In this document: piece after piece, positions 46,984-59,221 of the stretch
Layout of the letters: each line of letters opens with the position of its first letter
Position numbering within the stretch: position 1 is the stretch's first letter
Source: Erodium maritimum
Taxonomy: Eukaryota > Streptophyta > Magnoliopsida > Geraniales > Geraniaceae
Assembly (NCBI GenBank): GCA_963921825.1
Contig: OY997594.1
Coordinates: 68,247,675 to 68,311,674, forward strand
Length of the DNA stretch: 64,000 nt
Direction: 5' to 3'
Made by a program: the position numbers and the translations under genes
The notes under the pieces: model-generated
The model's database searches: none
Seen by the model: only the letters and a program-made list of their open reading frames with translations
Told to the model about the DNA's origin: nothing

Positions 46984-48865
46984 ATGACTGCGGCTGAGAG
47001 GAGAGCGGAGTCGTCGGACTTGACCGGTGCTGTACCGGGGGAGCTCGGGGGAGAGGACATCGTGATCTTCGGGACGGACGGAAGCACGGACTGGGACGGT
47101 GAGGAGGGACGTGATCGTCCGATGGAGGCAGAGGGAGACTCGACCACTCCGGTGGTCTTGTACCCGGCATGGTCTCCGGGAAAGGATGGGGACAGGCCGG
47201 TGGAGTTCGCGGCGACTGAGGAAGTCGGCCGGGGTGAAGGCCAGAGATCGCGGCGGGTGCAAGCTGTCGGACCTCGGCCGAGGAAGAGGACGCTCCAGCG
47301 TCCTATTGTGACGCCGGTGGAGCAGGCTGTGACGGGTTTGGGAGATGAATCCGAGGAGTCACTCCGTGACGGGGCGACTTTGATTCCAATCGTCATATCA
47401 TCTGCGACGGGATCGGAGGCCACGGAATCGGAGGAGGCGGTGGCGTGGAGGATACGCAAGGGGAAGGCGCCGGCGGAGTTGCAACCTAGGGTTCCGGCGG
47501 AGGATCGGGATAGGATGATGGGTCGGGGCCTGATGGCAGACGCGAGGAGATCGGGCTGGCAACCTCGGACGGGCTCAGGCCCAAGAGGTTCGGGGGGGAC
47601 CCCCAGAACGGGATGGAACCGGGCCGGCCAGGGCGATGTGGCCCAGTGGGCGGCCCGGTATGGGACGGGCTCGGGTCGAATCCTGCAAGCGGGTTCGGAT
47701 CAAGAGGTGAGGTTCGGGCCGGGATCGGGTCAGGCTGTCGGTTTGGGAGGCGGGTGGAGGCACCCGGGTCGGGTCAGGGTACTCGGGTGGGGTACGGAAA
47801 AAAAACGAGTGTATGCGGCTCCGGGTTTTCATTCTTCCCATGGTTGCACGGGTTTCAACCCGTTCGGATCACGGGAATCTCCTGGGTACTGACCGAGTGA
47901 TCAGGTGGGGGACCTGGGCTCCCAAATGGGATCGATGAGGATCAGGGAGGTGGTGGTACCGGTGCAAGAGGTCACGGGACGGAGTAATCTTTACCGCTTT
48001 GCAATGGCAGCAAAGGTGCTAACGACTAAGAAGATCTACTGGAAATCAATAGTGGACAGATTGGAGGATGCCTGGGGAATGAAAGTGGAGGTCAAACCTC
48101 TTGAGGGGGGGTTAATAGCTTTCTTCTTTAAGACAGCAAAGGAAAGAGAGAGAGAGTTCTTCTAGGAGAGCCATGGTCGTTTTGGGACTCCCTAGTATTG
48201 TTTACAGACTTGCGGGCCCACATGCAGGTTCAGGACCTGGAGTTCCATCAATTCTCAGTCTGGGCGCGAGTATCAAATCTGCCAATAGGGGCGTGGACAA
48301 GGGATGTGGGGTTCCGGGTGGGGAATGCCTTGGGTGTTTGCCAAAGAGTGGATGCCGATAAGAATGGATTCTGCTGGTGATTTCATATGAACACTTGCCT
48401 GAGCATTGTTTTGGGTGTTGCTGTGCTGGTCACCTGTTCCCAGTATGCCCAGTGGTGGGTGGTAAAAGAGGCCCATCGCTAAAGGCACCGGCGGATCCCA
48501 GATCTGGGATGGAGAGGGCGAAACATGGGAAGGTGACGCCAGGAACAAACTGGATGTACCTACGAGGCTGGGGAAGTGGGGGCGTTAGGGTTGGGGAGCC
48601 GAGTACTCTTCCACAGACCAAGGAGCCACGGGAGCAGGAGAAGCAAGTTTTTTACAGGGAGGAGGAGGCGCCGGTCGGCTGGCTCCCAAGGGAGATGTCA
48701 CCATCATTGTCTGGCAAGAAACGCGGCGAAAGGGAGGCGGAACCTGAGGAAGAGTCAGGATCGTCAGATTCGAAGGGAGCATCGAATGTAGTGGTGGGGG
48801 CGGTAAGCATCCCCGCCTCCAAGAATGAGATCCTGGAGACCCAGGAAGGGTTTGGTCGACTGTAG
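46984..48865 (+). pseudogene. LINE ORF1 protein gene of copy A (DUF4283 and CCHC knuckle), broken
   Basis: RNA-binding, gag-like protein of a non-LTR retrotransposon. The first frame, 46984-47892, encodes an acidic then Gly/Arg-rich N-terminus and ends in a stop. 47905-48165 encodes the DUF4283 start (MRIREVVVPVQEVTGRSNLYRFAMAAK, KIYWKSIVDRLEDAWGMKVE). A frameshift follows, then FSVWARVSNLPIGAWTRDVGF in another frame (48198-48380). The CCHC knuckle CFGCCCAGHLFPVC lies in 48377-48865. At least two frame breaks make it non-functional. The copy at 62.2-63.5 kb is less damaged in this region. Confidence 0.75.
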
Positions 48866-49210
48866 CCCCTTCCTGGCAGTTTGGTGGTAGTGGTTATGCC
48901 AACAGTCGATGATGTACTCCCCTACCACTTCGGGGTCAGCATTCCCGCGTTCAGGAGCCCTACACTTATTACTCCAGGGAGGACGACGCACGCTGGCTTA
49001 CCGGGGGAGCTATCGGTCCACCACTGTTCAACGTTCACCTGGTCTGCTCGATCAGCGTTTTTGGTTGGAGCATACTGTATCGGTATCCAAGGATGCTACT
49101 GCAGTCAACCCCCCCGACCGCCTCTATGCATATAAGCACAGTTTATTTCTCAGCATTTCTGTCTCAGTTTATTTCTTTTCGAACTACTGCTTTGTAAGGT
49201 TTTCGTCGAC

Positions 49211-50871
49211 AGACGAACACCTAGTTTTTTTTTATCAGCAATTTTTTTTTATAAATACCAACGGTTTCAAAATGAAATCGAAAGCAAAGGGCGAACCCTC
49301 GATACTACAAACCAGAGGACGTAGCCTCGAACCAACATTCCCAACAAGGGGATTACAAACACACATGTCTAAAAACCTAGATACCTAACGTTAAGTACGA
49401 ACCAAGAACTAAACTACATCCCAACAAGGGGATGAACCTATCCCACCAAGGGGATTGAAACCGAAACAGGTCAATACCAAGATAACTAAGATGAAGAACA
49501 ATCCAAACCAAATCCTCAATCAGGCTCGAACCGAAGTCCAGGCCCAACCAGGGATTGAACAGACCAAACCTAAATCGACACAAAAGAAACACCTCACCCA
49601 CCACAAGCCCCGCTCCAGCCAAGCCTATGAGGCAACAAGTAACCACCCAATTCAACTAGCTTCAACGAACACTGCAACCAGACGACCACCACCGGCCGAA
49701 CCAAACCAAACTCCTACAGAAGCACGAAGAAGAAGAGCAGAAACACAAAGCCCCAACAGCACCACCAAACACCACAGAACACTAATTCACCCAACTACCA
49801 ACCCAAACAACACCTTGTCCCCAGAGATCAGAGTTCCAACTCTCTTCACAATTACACCACCCAAATACCCGGGGCCCAAATGAGGGAACCCAGGTCAACT
49901 TCCCGTGATCCTATGACTCCCAGACCCAAACCTTCAAATCTCTACCCACTCTTCTACACGCCGTTAGGCAACACCCAACACTGGCCAACCCCAAGTGTTG
50001 AGCCTCATCCTCTAGTCGAAGATGAGGAAAAGGAGAAGTGGATAAAGAAAAGAGAGAGAGAGGGGAGAGTACATTAAGGATTAAGGGGAAGAAGAGGTTG
50101 GCCCGATCTATCTCTCAGGTCTCAATCGAGACCTCGCCGGTGGCCAGCACCAACCCGACGACCAAAGGGAGAGGTCCAAGCAAGTGCTAGACTATAGATC
50201 TGGCCCGGGTGGAGTAAAATGAAGAAGAGTGGAAAGAAAACATAACCTTACCTAGGAACAACGTGAGAAGGTCGGTAGAAGAATCACACCGCAACACCAG
50301 AAATTGACCGCCGAAGAGACACAGCCAGCCCCGAGCTTCGACTCCTCCAAATCGAGACCAAAAGAGGCCATAACCCCTCGTCGCTGGGTCGACAAGGCCC
50401 GGATCACCAAGAAACAGAAGAGGAAGAAACGTAACCAGAGAAAGGTGAGCCGCCTTGAGAAGCCAGATCTGAGGAAGACGAGAGACCAAGCGAAGCTCTA
50501 GTCCCAGATCTCGCCATCAACAAGATGGAGAAGAGCGTCCCACTAGATCTGGGACCGTCCTCGCCGGAGAATAGACCACGCCGCTGCTTCGGAGATGGAG
50601 GCCAAAGAGAGTTTCGCAGGTGGGGGAGAAGTTGAAAAACCGATCTGAGAAGTGAGATAACAAGGGGGAAAGTAGGGGAGGAGGAAGGGGAAGAAGAAGA
50701 GAGGCAGCCATCGTCGACCGGCCAGCCACAAGGGCCAGCAAGGCGACGATGGCGGCCAAGAAAAGCGTAGATCTAGGGTTCGGTTTTTAGAGAGGGGAGA
50801 GCGAAAAAAACTCTAGTAGGGAAAGTTGGTACAACTCCCTCTGGTATTACTCATTAGACCAACACCTAGTT
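49211..50871 (-). mobile_element. Non-coding retroposon nested in LINE copy A
   Basis: The element 49227-50855 is in minus orientation: its A-tail shows as T-runs at 49227-49252. It is flanked by AGACGAACACCTAGTT (49211-49226) and AGACCAACACCTAGTT (50856-50871), a 16-bp duplication with one mismatch. The 5' side (right end) is GC-rich. The 3' side has three short repeats of the CCCAACAAGGGGAT type (about 49339, 49419 and 49441). No domain-bearing frame. It resembles the 27.3-29.4 kb element in build. Confidence 0.8.
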
Positions 50872-51238
50872 ATTTTTCTTTCTTAATAATATTTCCAATT
50901 CCTCTAAAAAAAGATAAATGTGTATAGGTTCAGGTTTAGATAATAGATAGATGTGTATAGGTTCAGGTTTAGATAATCGATTAGGTTTATAATTTGTATT
51001 TTATTTTGTTATACTTAATTATTGTTTAATAGTATTTATATATATTTTATTTATTAATGAATAAGGGTATTTTAAAAAAATTAACAGAATATGAATAAAA
51101 AAGTGGGCGGCAATGATTTCTGGTTACGACTTGTAATTTTAATTTTAGGATATGTATCAGTTAAAAAAAATTAAGGATAAACATCAGTTAAACATACTAA
51201 GTTTAAAAATATGTATCTCTAGTTTTCCTATATAAAGT

Positions 51239-52301
51239 TTCAGAAAAAGAACTTACCGTGAAACCCAACCCGGATACATCTTGACCCGCCACAACCCAGT
51301 TACCTTCCAAAATCATCATTCCTCATCTTCTGTGCCCTTGGGATCTCGACACAATACTAAAAATAGCCATGCATGCATTTCTTTCTCTTTTCTAGTAAAC
51401 CATCTATTCAGGCAATGCCGTGGCTCATAAGGTAATAGCTCACATTGGTTTTAGGACACTGATACTTACCAGAAAGCATCTTACAATTTTGTCAACCCTA
51501 TCTTCAAAATTAACGTTAACTCAATCATTATCACACTAATTATGTTTTCATAATAATTCAAACTCACTTCATGTCAAATTTATGTGAGTTGAATAAACAA
51601 AACGTTTAATTAAAACCCTTATAATAGTAATCTTAAATGTAATATGTATGAGTAACTTTAGTATTCAAATTATTGAATAGTTTGGTACAAAAAATATTCA
51701 ATAATGTAATTTCACTAATCCATGATTAAAAACGAGTGAAGCTTTAATTATCTAACAAAACGAATAAAATCAGAAGCAGAAAGTAAAAAAAAATGCAGTG
51801 AGGGAAAAAACGACGTGTCGTTGCTGCTACGTTGTTGGTGCTTGTGATGGAAATGTCCCCACCAATCAGTGAAGAGAACGTGACTGTGAGCGTTCCAGTG
51901 ACCTCACCCACATGGTAGGTTTCTGCCACGTGTTCCTTTGCCAGGCTGGCAATGTTCATTTTGTGGGGTCCGCTTTATCTAGCTGTACCCCTGTACCCGT
52001 CCCTTTCGGCCCGGCCCGGCCGGGACCGGCTCGAGACACTATCGAACCGTATGTGAAAACTCGTTATTTCATTTAATTTAATTTAATTAAATTAAGACCA
52101 AAGTAATCTTTTTTTTTCTGTATGAATATAAAAAAATGAAAAAGCAGAGCAAAACCTGAAAAAGCACAGAGCTTGAGCTCACCATCTCTCTCTCCTGAAA
52201 ACCTCACACATTTCCCGAAAACGACCTGTCGAACCCCCACGGCCGAAGAGATCTCCGGGACTGCAAAACGACAGCGCCGTCGCCGGTGAAATCTGCCGGA
52301 G
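51239..52301. other. Upstream region and leader of the SHV3-like gene
   Basis: AT-rich up to about 51960. Then comes a short GC-rich palindromic patch (GGCCCGGCCCGGCCGGGACC, about 52009-52028) and a CT-rich leader (CATCTCTCTCTCCTG, about 52183). The open frame 51744-51959 (minus) has no known domain. Confidence 0.4.
52127..52135 (+). promoter_or_regulatory. TATA-like box of the SHV3-like gene
   Basis: TATAAAAAA about 170 nt above the ATG, followed by a pyrimidine-rich leader. The position suits a leader of about 140 nt. No transcript evidence is available. Confidence 0.4.
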
Positions 52302-55300
52302 ATGTGTAATGCACGCGCCTCCGTTGTTTACTCAGCTGCACTGTTGTTGCTTGTTCTTCATTCAGTGGTAGCTTTGGTGTCTGCTCAGGGATCTACCGCT
52401 CCCAGTCCTTGGCCTACTCTAAGCGGTGAGCCTGTAACTTCCTTCTCTCTATTTTTAGTTGAGATGCTTTGTTTCTTAAAGTTTGTTTGGCTGCTGAGAA
52501 AGTGGAGGAAAAGGTAAGCACGTTCAGCTCTGAATCTGAGCGATTACTGATGGTCTGATCTCAGGGTTTTTGGGGAAAGTTTAATTATGATTAGCTGGGA
52601 TTTGTGCTAGAGTTGTTGCATGCAGGCATTGAGTTTTCAATCTTCTATTTTGATGTTTCTAATTATCTTGCTGTTTTGTTTTTTGCCACTACTTATTTCT
52701 GCTGATGGTGATACGGAGAAATCTATGGTTGTTGAATTCTAGGATCTTGAGTTTTGTATTCAGTTTGAGGGATTAGCACAGATTTTGTTGCTGGTTGGAA
52801 TATTTTTTTTTTTATTCATCAAAATTTGATTCTTGTAGATCTATTGCTTTGTTAAGTGGGGAAGAAAGTTGAACTATTGAGCATTCATTTTTGGTTCTTG
52901 TCGAAACAATGAGAGCAGCATAATCACTTTATTGCGAGGAAAAGTTTAATGGAGTTGGTTGTGTGTGTTCTAAGTTCTAACCCAATAATTAATATCTGAA
53001 AATAACTAATTTGCTCCTTGCTTGATATTACTTCCATGTTTATGACTGCTAAGTTTGCGGAGTTCTAGAAATGGTTTATTCCTTGATTGCAAAATATGAA
53101 CTCAATGAAACAATTCTGTCGATCCGGTTGTTTGTAGCAAGTGAAAGCTGATTTTGGTTTTCAATAGCACAAGGCTGAAAATGACCAGAAATTGGTCTTG
53201 GAAGGACTATTACAAAATATCCAAATCTCTGACTCCAGAAAATGTTATTAATGCTGTTTTCAGGGTTATTTTTCCTTTTTGGGTTCAAACCAGAGCTTCT
53301 TAATTATGATTTCTCTGATTATTTGTGTAGTAGTCTTATTCATCTGGTTCATTTTGCAGGTGATGCACCAATAGTGATAGCACGTGGTGGCTTTTCGGGA
53401 TTATTTCCAGATTCTAGTTCTAGTGCTTTCACTTTGGCATTGATAACTAGTTTACCAAATGTAGTCTTGTGGTGTGATGTGCGATTGACGAAAGATGCCG
53501 CTGGAATATGCTTCCCAGATATCAAGCTAGAGAATGCTTCTGACATATCAAGTGTTTTAAAAGATAAGGATAACACTTACCCTGTTAATGGAATCTCCAC
53601 CAAAGCCTTCTTCTCTGTGGATTTTACCCTCAAAGACTTATCAAATGTCGTCTGTGAGTTCATTTTTATCTTCAACAATTTTCTTCATTCATGTTATTAC
53701 TGGGTACATCAACTATCTGATGAACCAAATATAATACTTTCTGCCACATTCACAATAAGTCTGTAACTGTTATGGTGGGTCTTTTACTAGTCTTTCGTTA
53801 ACTTTGTCAAGATCTCACATCAAAAAGATGTGGATCCCTTTGCAACTTGATAAGCAGATCTTGTAGCTTCCACCTATTGGTTCGAGCTTTTTATGTGGGT
53901 TGGGCTTTAACAACCTTACCTGCATAAGAAGTCATGAGATTATTACTTGGGTTTTTGTAGACTAGGTTAGGTTGTTTGATGTTTCATATGTTGTTATTCC
54001 TGAATTTATGAACTCTTATTGCTGCAATTTTTGCTGTTTCATTCGATGTTCTTCATGATTGCAGTTTGTGTTTAATAAATTCATAATAAGGAATCTAGAG
54101 TAACTGAAAGTTTCTGCTACTTGGCAGTGACGCAAGGAATATATTCTCGAACGAGTAGCTTTGATGGCAATCTCTTCCCAATCCTCACCGTTGAAGATGT
54201 TGCTACACAATTCAAACCACCTGGCTTGTGGTTAAATATTCAGGTAAATGATGAATCTCTCAACGTTATATTGGCGCTCTCTTATGATCCACCGTAAACG
54301 TTCTCCAGTGGAGTCGTGTATCTTTAACCAACCTTTTGATTGTTGTACTTCTGCAGCATGATGCATTCTACACACAACATAAACTGAGTATGAGAAGCTA
54401 TGTACTTGCAGTCTCTAGACGTGTAGTTGTTAATTACATCTCATCACCAGAAGTGGGTTTCTTGAAAAGCATTGTGACCCGATTCAGTCCAAAGACCACA
54501 AAATTGATTTTCAGGTTTCTAGGAAAAGATGAGATCGAGCCTTCTACTAATCAGACTTATGGCTCTCTCTTAACAAATCTTACATTCATCAAGACATTTG
54601 CCTCTGGAATTCTTGTCCCAAAGACCTACATTTGGCCTGTAGATGCAGCTATGTATCTACAACCTCATACCACTCTTGTCTCAGATGCTCACAAGGCAGA
54701 ACTAGAAGTTCATGCTTCAGATTTTATGAATGATGCTTCATTGAGCTACGACTATAGATATGATCCGCTAGCTGAGTATCTGTCTTTCATTGACAATGGC
54801 AATTTTTCTGTTGATGGTGTCCTGTCTGACTTCCCAATTACTCCGTCTGAGGCCATAGGTGAGCTATTATCTTCTTCTAGTAGGAGAACAAAGCTATGCT
54901 AAATAAAATATAGGGTTAGTTGCAGATAGCTATTGCATACTATACGTCTTTTGCCTATAACTATCCTCAACTTTAAACTTTAACATCCAACCAGCCAAAC
55001 TTTCTGAAAAGCACACACAACCCTTTTTTGCCAAAAACGACGAAAATGGCCTTAACTCTAATCTAAAAAAAATACGTTTTTGTTTTTGTTTTTGTTTTTA
55101 TAATAGTTTTATCGTTTAAGGAGCCTTTTTTACTTCTATTCAACTGTTTTCTACATCTGATCAAAATGTTTTTGCTATCTTTTTTTAGATTAGGGTCAAG
55201 GGCATTTCCATCATTTCCTGACGAAAAAAGAGTTTGAAGTTGGGGGTAATTATGTGCAAAAGATGTATAGCGCACAATAGCTATATGCAATTAACCCTAA

Positions 55301-58300
55301 CATATATTTGTATGGATTCTGAACAATTTCCCTGTTTCTAGTCAAAGTTCAAATTTTTTTACTAAGCTACATCGATTACATATTAAAATCTTGTTATCAC
55401 TGTGATCATCGTGTTTAGTCTTGGTCATTGTGATAAATATATTCTTTTCTGTGCTAATTCATCTTCTCATAATGCAGATTGCTTTTCTCATCTAGGAAAA
55501 AATGCTTCAGCACAAGGTATGCAGCTTATCAATTTTCACTTTATGATGCCCTAAGTATGTCAATGACATATTTAAGAGCAGCCAATTGCTATAACATGAA
55601 ATGTTAACATATTTCTTTCACCTTGCTCATGGTCCAGTGAAGACACTTGTTATCTCAAAAAATGGAGCAAGTGGAGACTACCCTGGCTGTACTGATATGG
55701 CATATAATACAGCAATTTCAGACGGTGTTGACATTCTTGACTGTTCTGTTCAAATGGCAAAGGATGGGACACCGTTTTGCTCTGTCAGTATGAATCTTAT
55801 GAACGGCACAACAGTTGCTCAATCCGAGTTTAGCAATCGTTCAGTGAGCATTCCAGAAATTAATGCCGGCCGTGGAATATACGCCTTTAGTTTGACATGG
55901 GACGAGATTCAGACATTGACACGTAAGTTCAATTTGGTCCTTATTTGCTTGTTCTTTTAGTGCAAAAGATCTACAACGAGTTCAATATAGACATAGAGGT
56001 TACAAAGTATAGAGAGAAATTTACTGAGAAATGAAGAAGAATTTGCTGTGATTGCATTGCATGGTTGTGCATAGGGATGTGCAAAATACCCGTCACCCGC
56101 GCCCCGCCCAATCCGAGACCCGTAGAAAAGACATCCGCGGATTATAGATCGGGTTCGGACAGAAAATACGTAACTCCGCATGTGATTGGGCGGGTAGCGG
56201 ATCGAAATAGGGTGATCCGCGGATCACCCGATCCGCCCGCTTAATGTATGTATGGGCTTCAAATATACCACTACTTGAGCCCATTTCAAAGCTTGTTTGT
56301 TGTATGATCCTAGCCCTGCCCAAAAAGATAACAAAAACCCTAAAACTTATTTTAAACGCGGTTATCTATAGGTGCCGAGCTTCACTGTTCAATTCTTAAA
56401 ATTGTTTGACCTTGTAAGAGTATCTCTATATATACTTACCTTTTGTTTTCTTTTCAGCGTCAATATCAAACCCATATCCAGCATACCGTTTGTTCCGGAA
56501 TCCAAAAAACAGAAACAAAGGGAAGCTCTTATCCTTGGCTGACTTTCTAGCCTTGACGAAAAACACAAGTTCCCTTATGGGTGTCTTGATTGGCATAGAG
56601 GTAAGGCGTACCCTGCTTTTTATGACTATATAGTTAAGTAATTAGAGGCTGTCTCTTATGGTACACTAGAGGATTCTATAGAACATACATCTGGTTATTT
56701 GGGACTTGAATGCTTGCTGAGGTACCCGACTTTCCCAATAACTTAGCTGAAGCCCACAAGAGAGACACTAAGAACTTGGACTGAGACAAGAAGAGATAGA
56801 AAGAGAAGGAACTGTAGGAGAGTCAAATGAATTTGTAACATATAAGCTAGATATGAAGAATCTATGATGCCAGCTTAGAGATCTTGGAGCAACTTGATAG
56901 CAGTCATGAGGTTAAACCCAAAAGATAGTAACCAAATAAGAATCACATGGTCCCTTAATTGAGGTTCATGTTTTAACTCCTAGATATATGCATCCATGAT
57001 TGGTATATACATGCAGACAATTCTTTAGGAGAGGAGAAAAATATGTAAATTCAATGGTTATGTTCGCATGGTCCAAATAAGAATCATGAGGTTAAACCCA
57101 AAAGATAGTAACCAAATAAGAATCACATGGTCCCTTAATTGAGGTTCATGTTTTAACTCCTAGATATATGCATCCATGATTGGTATATACATGCAGACAA
57201 TTCTTTAGGAGAGGAGAAAAATATGTAAATTCAATGGTTATGTTCGCTGTTTTGTTTATTGAAGTAGTGGCCAAGATATGTATATTGCTATAAGGGATAT
57301 TCTCACTCAACTACTCCAAACTCCTAAGTATGTACCAATCTCAAAATTCTATCCCTAAGTTCTAAATTTTTTTGAGAACCCCCTGAACTTTTTTTAGTCT
57401 CATTGCACCCCAATTCTATCAACTTTTGGGTGTGAAATGATGGAAATAGCCTCATTTACCCAAAAGTTGACAGATTTTAAGGGGTTGTCAAAAACTTTTA
57501 AGACTTAGGAGTAGTTGATTGGGAATGGTACACACTGAAGGGCAGATCTGTGATATTTATCCCTATTTTTAATGAAGGCGACTTATTCTGTTCTATTTTT
57601 ATCTTTCAGAATGCAGCATATCTTGCAGAGAATCAGGGTTTAAGTGTCACAGATGCCGTCCTTGATGCACTAAGCAAAGCTGGTTATGATAACACAACCA
57701 CACAAAAAGTCATGATTCAGTCCACTAACAGTTCAGTTCTAATGAAATTCAAGAAGAAAAGCAATTACGAGCTTGTATACCAGGTTGATGAAACGATCCG
57801 TGATGCTCTTCTCCCAACCATTGATGATATCAAGTCCTTTGCTGGCTCTGTCGTCGTGGGCAAGGCATCTGTCTTCCCTGTAAATCAGGCTTTCCTCACC
57901 GGTTCTACAGACATTGTGGCGAAGCTGAAAAAAGCTAACCTCTCTGTTTATGTAGAGACCTTCCGCAATGAGTTTATTTCTCAAGCATGGGACTTCTTCT
58001 CAGATGCAACTGTTGAGATCAATTCGTATGTTCAAGGAGCTGAGGTTGATGGCATCATCTCAGAGTTCCCCAAGACAGCTGTTACATACCGAAGTAAGAG
58101 CACTCAGATTCTATAAATTATTTGCATTTCATTAATCTTCAATCATCATTATCAGGTTTAAGCTTGTTTGTTTTTTTGGTTTTCCAACGAAGGAAGAAGT
58201 AAAACTTCTATAAAAACCAGATTTTTTTTCTCTTATAAAGAAAGTACAGTTGCAAAAAAGTACCATGCACAATTGACTTTTTACAGGTTGGTGCCCTTAT

Positions 58301-59221
58301 CTTCAGACATTTCAGGTTGTGAGCTTGAACATATATATTGTTCCACTTTGTGTCGCTTTTTTTTCTTTCCAAAATGACGATTTCTCCCTTTAAATTTTAA
58401 ATAAAAAATATAAAGTAAATAAATACATGAAATCAATTTAATTTATTTATTTTGGAACAAAAATACTTCATAACTTTGACCTTTTTTATTTAGAATTGTA
58501 TTACATAATTTCTACTTTTTTAATTTATAGTTTTAAAGCCAAAATCGTCATTTTGGAACTATTAAACAAAAGGTGAAATAAAATACAAGTTCAGGGTCAC
58601 CAACGGTAACTGTTTGTAGATAAGGGCACCTACCTGCAAAAAGTCAATAAAATACCAAATTGTGAAACTTTTGCGGATGTGTGAAGGATCATCTCAAAAT
58701 AGCAGGATAACATATGAGTTTTGATTGAAACTTCTGCTGATTATAAAGTTTGTTTGCCAAATATGCTGCCATTCCTCAAATTTCCTGACTATCGTAGATC
58801 GTTGGAGTCGCAGATTTACCTTCAATAACTATTCATTCCCGAGTTGTCGTTCTATTCGCTAAAAGAATAGTTCAGTGAAAGTCACTTGTATGTTCTAACT
58901 CATTTATATGTGGAAAATGCAGAGAACCAATGTCTAAATTTGGGCAAGGACACACCTATGTACATGGGCTCTGTTCAGCCCGGCACTCTCATGCAACTCA
59001 TAACAACTCAGTACTTGCCACCAGCTGAGGCTCCATATCCGGTCCTGACAGAGTCTGATGTGGCAGAGGCACCTTTGCCGCCCGTTTCAGCTAAAGTTCC
59101 ATCTTCGAGCTCCGGAGGGACAGCTACACCTCCCACAGCATCAAATGGACAGCCCAAAACTTCTGCTTGCCTCTTGCTTCTGAGTCTGGCTTTTTTGCTT
59201 GGAAGCCTTATCCTATTTTGA
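52302..59221 (+). CDS. SHV3-like glycerophosphodiester phosphodiesterase-like (GDPDL) protein, complete
   Basis: Cell-surface protein of the SHV3/GDPDL family, known for roles in cell-wall cellulose and pectin organisation. Exons: 52302-52425, 53360-53653, 54128-54243, 54357-54858, 55478-55516, 55638-55922, 56458-56600, 57610-58093 and 58923-59221. They total 2286 nt (761 aa), close to Arabidopsis SHV3 (756). All borders are GT/AG with continuous frame. An N-terminal signal peptide ends near SAQG (~31). GDPD-like domain 1 starts [18 protein letters not shown] (~43). Domain 2 starts [19 protein letters not shown]. The canonical GDPD HRG motif reads ARG and SKN here, as in the family, so classical catalysis is doubtful. 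The C-terminus is Pro/Ser-rich and then hydrophobic ([16 protein letters not shown]), fitting GPI attachment. Introns 4, 6, 7 and 8 carry transposon-derived repeats. Confidence 0.95.
54904..55306. mobile_element. Mutator-type MITE in SHV3-like intron 4
   Basis: The element 54913-55297 has ends GGGTTAGTTGCAGATAGCT / AGCTATATGCAATTAACCC. The 9-bp flanks TAAAATATA and TAACATATA differ at one position. Interior inverted blocks (GGTTAGTT.., ATACGTCTTTTGC and GCAAAAGATGTAT) support it. Confidence 0.75.
56070..56290. mobile_element. GC-rich repeat fragment in SHV3-like intron 6
   Basis: GGGATGTGCAAAATACCCG at about 56070, then repeated CCCGCC / GGGCGGG phrases. A perfect 20-bp palindrome (GGGTGATCCG / CGGATCACCC) lies at 56210-56229. 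Much richer in GC than the intron. Probably a DNA-transposon relic; the class is not clear. Confidence 0.45.
56904..57247. repeat. Recent tandem duplication in SHV3-like intron 7
   Basis: A block of about 164 bp starting CATGAGGTTAAACCC and ending GGTTATGTTCGC occurs at 56904-57067 and again at 57084-57247. The period is exactly 180 bp, with no mismatch that I can see. Confidence 0.92.
57294..57563. mobile_element. MITE in SHV3-like intron 7
   Basis: Starts GGGATATTCTCACTCAACTACTCC and ends GATATTTATCCC. Contains GGGTGTGAAATGATGGAAAT and inverted CCCAAAAGTTGACAGA / TCTATCAACTTTTGGG. Related to the element in fimbrin intron 7. The target duplication is not clean. Confidence 0.6.
58245..58680. 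mobile_element. Inverted-repeat MITE in SHV3-like intron 8
   Basis: ATTGACTTTTTACAGGTTGG at about 58272 pairs with CCTACCTGCAAAAAGTCAAT ending at 58648. The outer TTGCAAAAAAGTACC segment may extend the ends. The interior is AT-rich. Exact ends and duplication are not resolved. Confidence 0.6.

Larger units (their letters stand above)
46898..50924 (+). mobile_element. ORF1-only LINE element, copy A, nested in the MITE
   Basis: The element runs 46912-50910, with a 14-bp perfect duplication AAGATAAATGTGTA on both sides (46898-46911 and 50911-50924). It starts CAGCTCTGCTAGGGTTT, the same 5' end as copy B at 63.8 kb, so it is 5'-complete. The proper element is 46912-49226 plus 50872-50910, about 2.35 kb; the rest is a nested insertion. 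The tail reads CTTAATAATATTTCCAATTCC then CTCTAAAAA. ORF1 is followed at once by a shared 3' region with no reverse transcriptase. Confidence 0.85.
46285..51238. mobile_element. Mutator-type MITE split by a nested retroposon insertion
   Basis: The left arm (46294-46911) starts GGAAAAAAAATGCATATC. The right arm (50925-51229) ends ATATGTATCTCTAGTTTTCC. Inverted blocks match over a long stretch: TTTAACTGATGTTTACCTT and ATACATATCCTGAAATTA on the left, GGATATGTATCAG and AAACATCAGTTAAAC on the right. The 9-bp duplication ATATAAAGT flanks it (46285-46293 and 51230-51238). The left interior is an AT-rich series of TTTATTTTT and AAAATCA phrases. The right arm contains a tandem copy of ATGTGTATAGGTTCAGGTTT (about 50917 and 50950). 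Confidence 0.8.

Noticed and set aside
51405-51450. GTGGCTCATAAGG as a SINE or tRNA A-box
   Set aside because: No B-box at the expected distance, and no A-tail or duplication.
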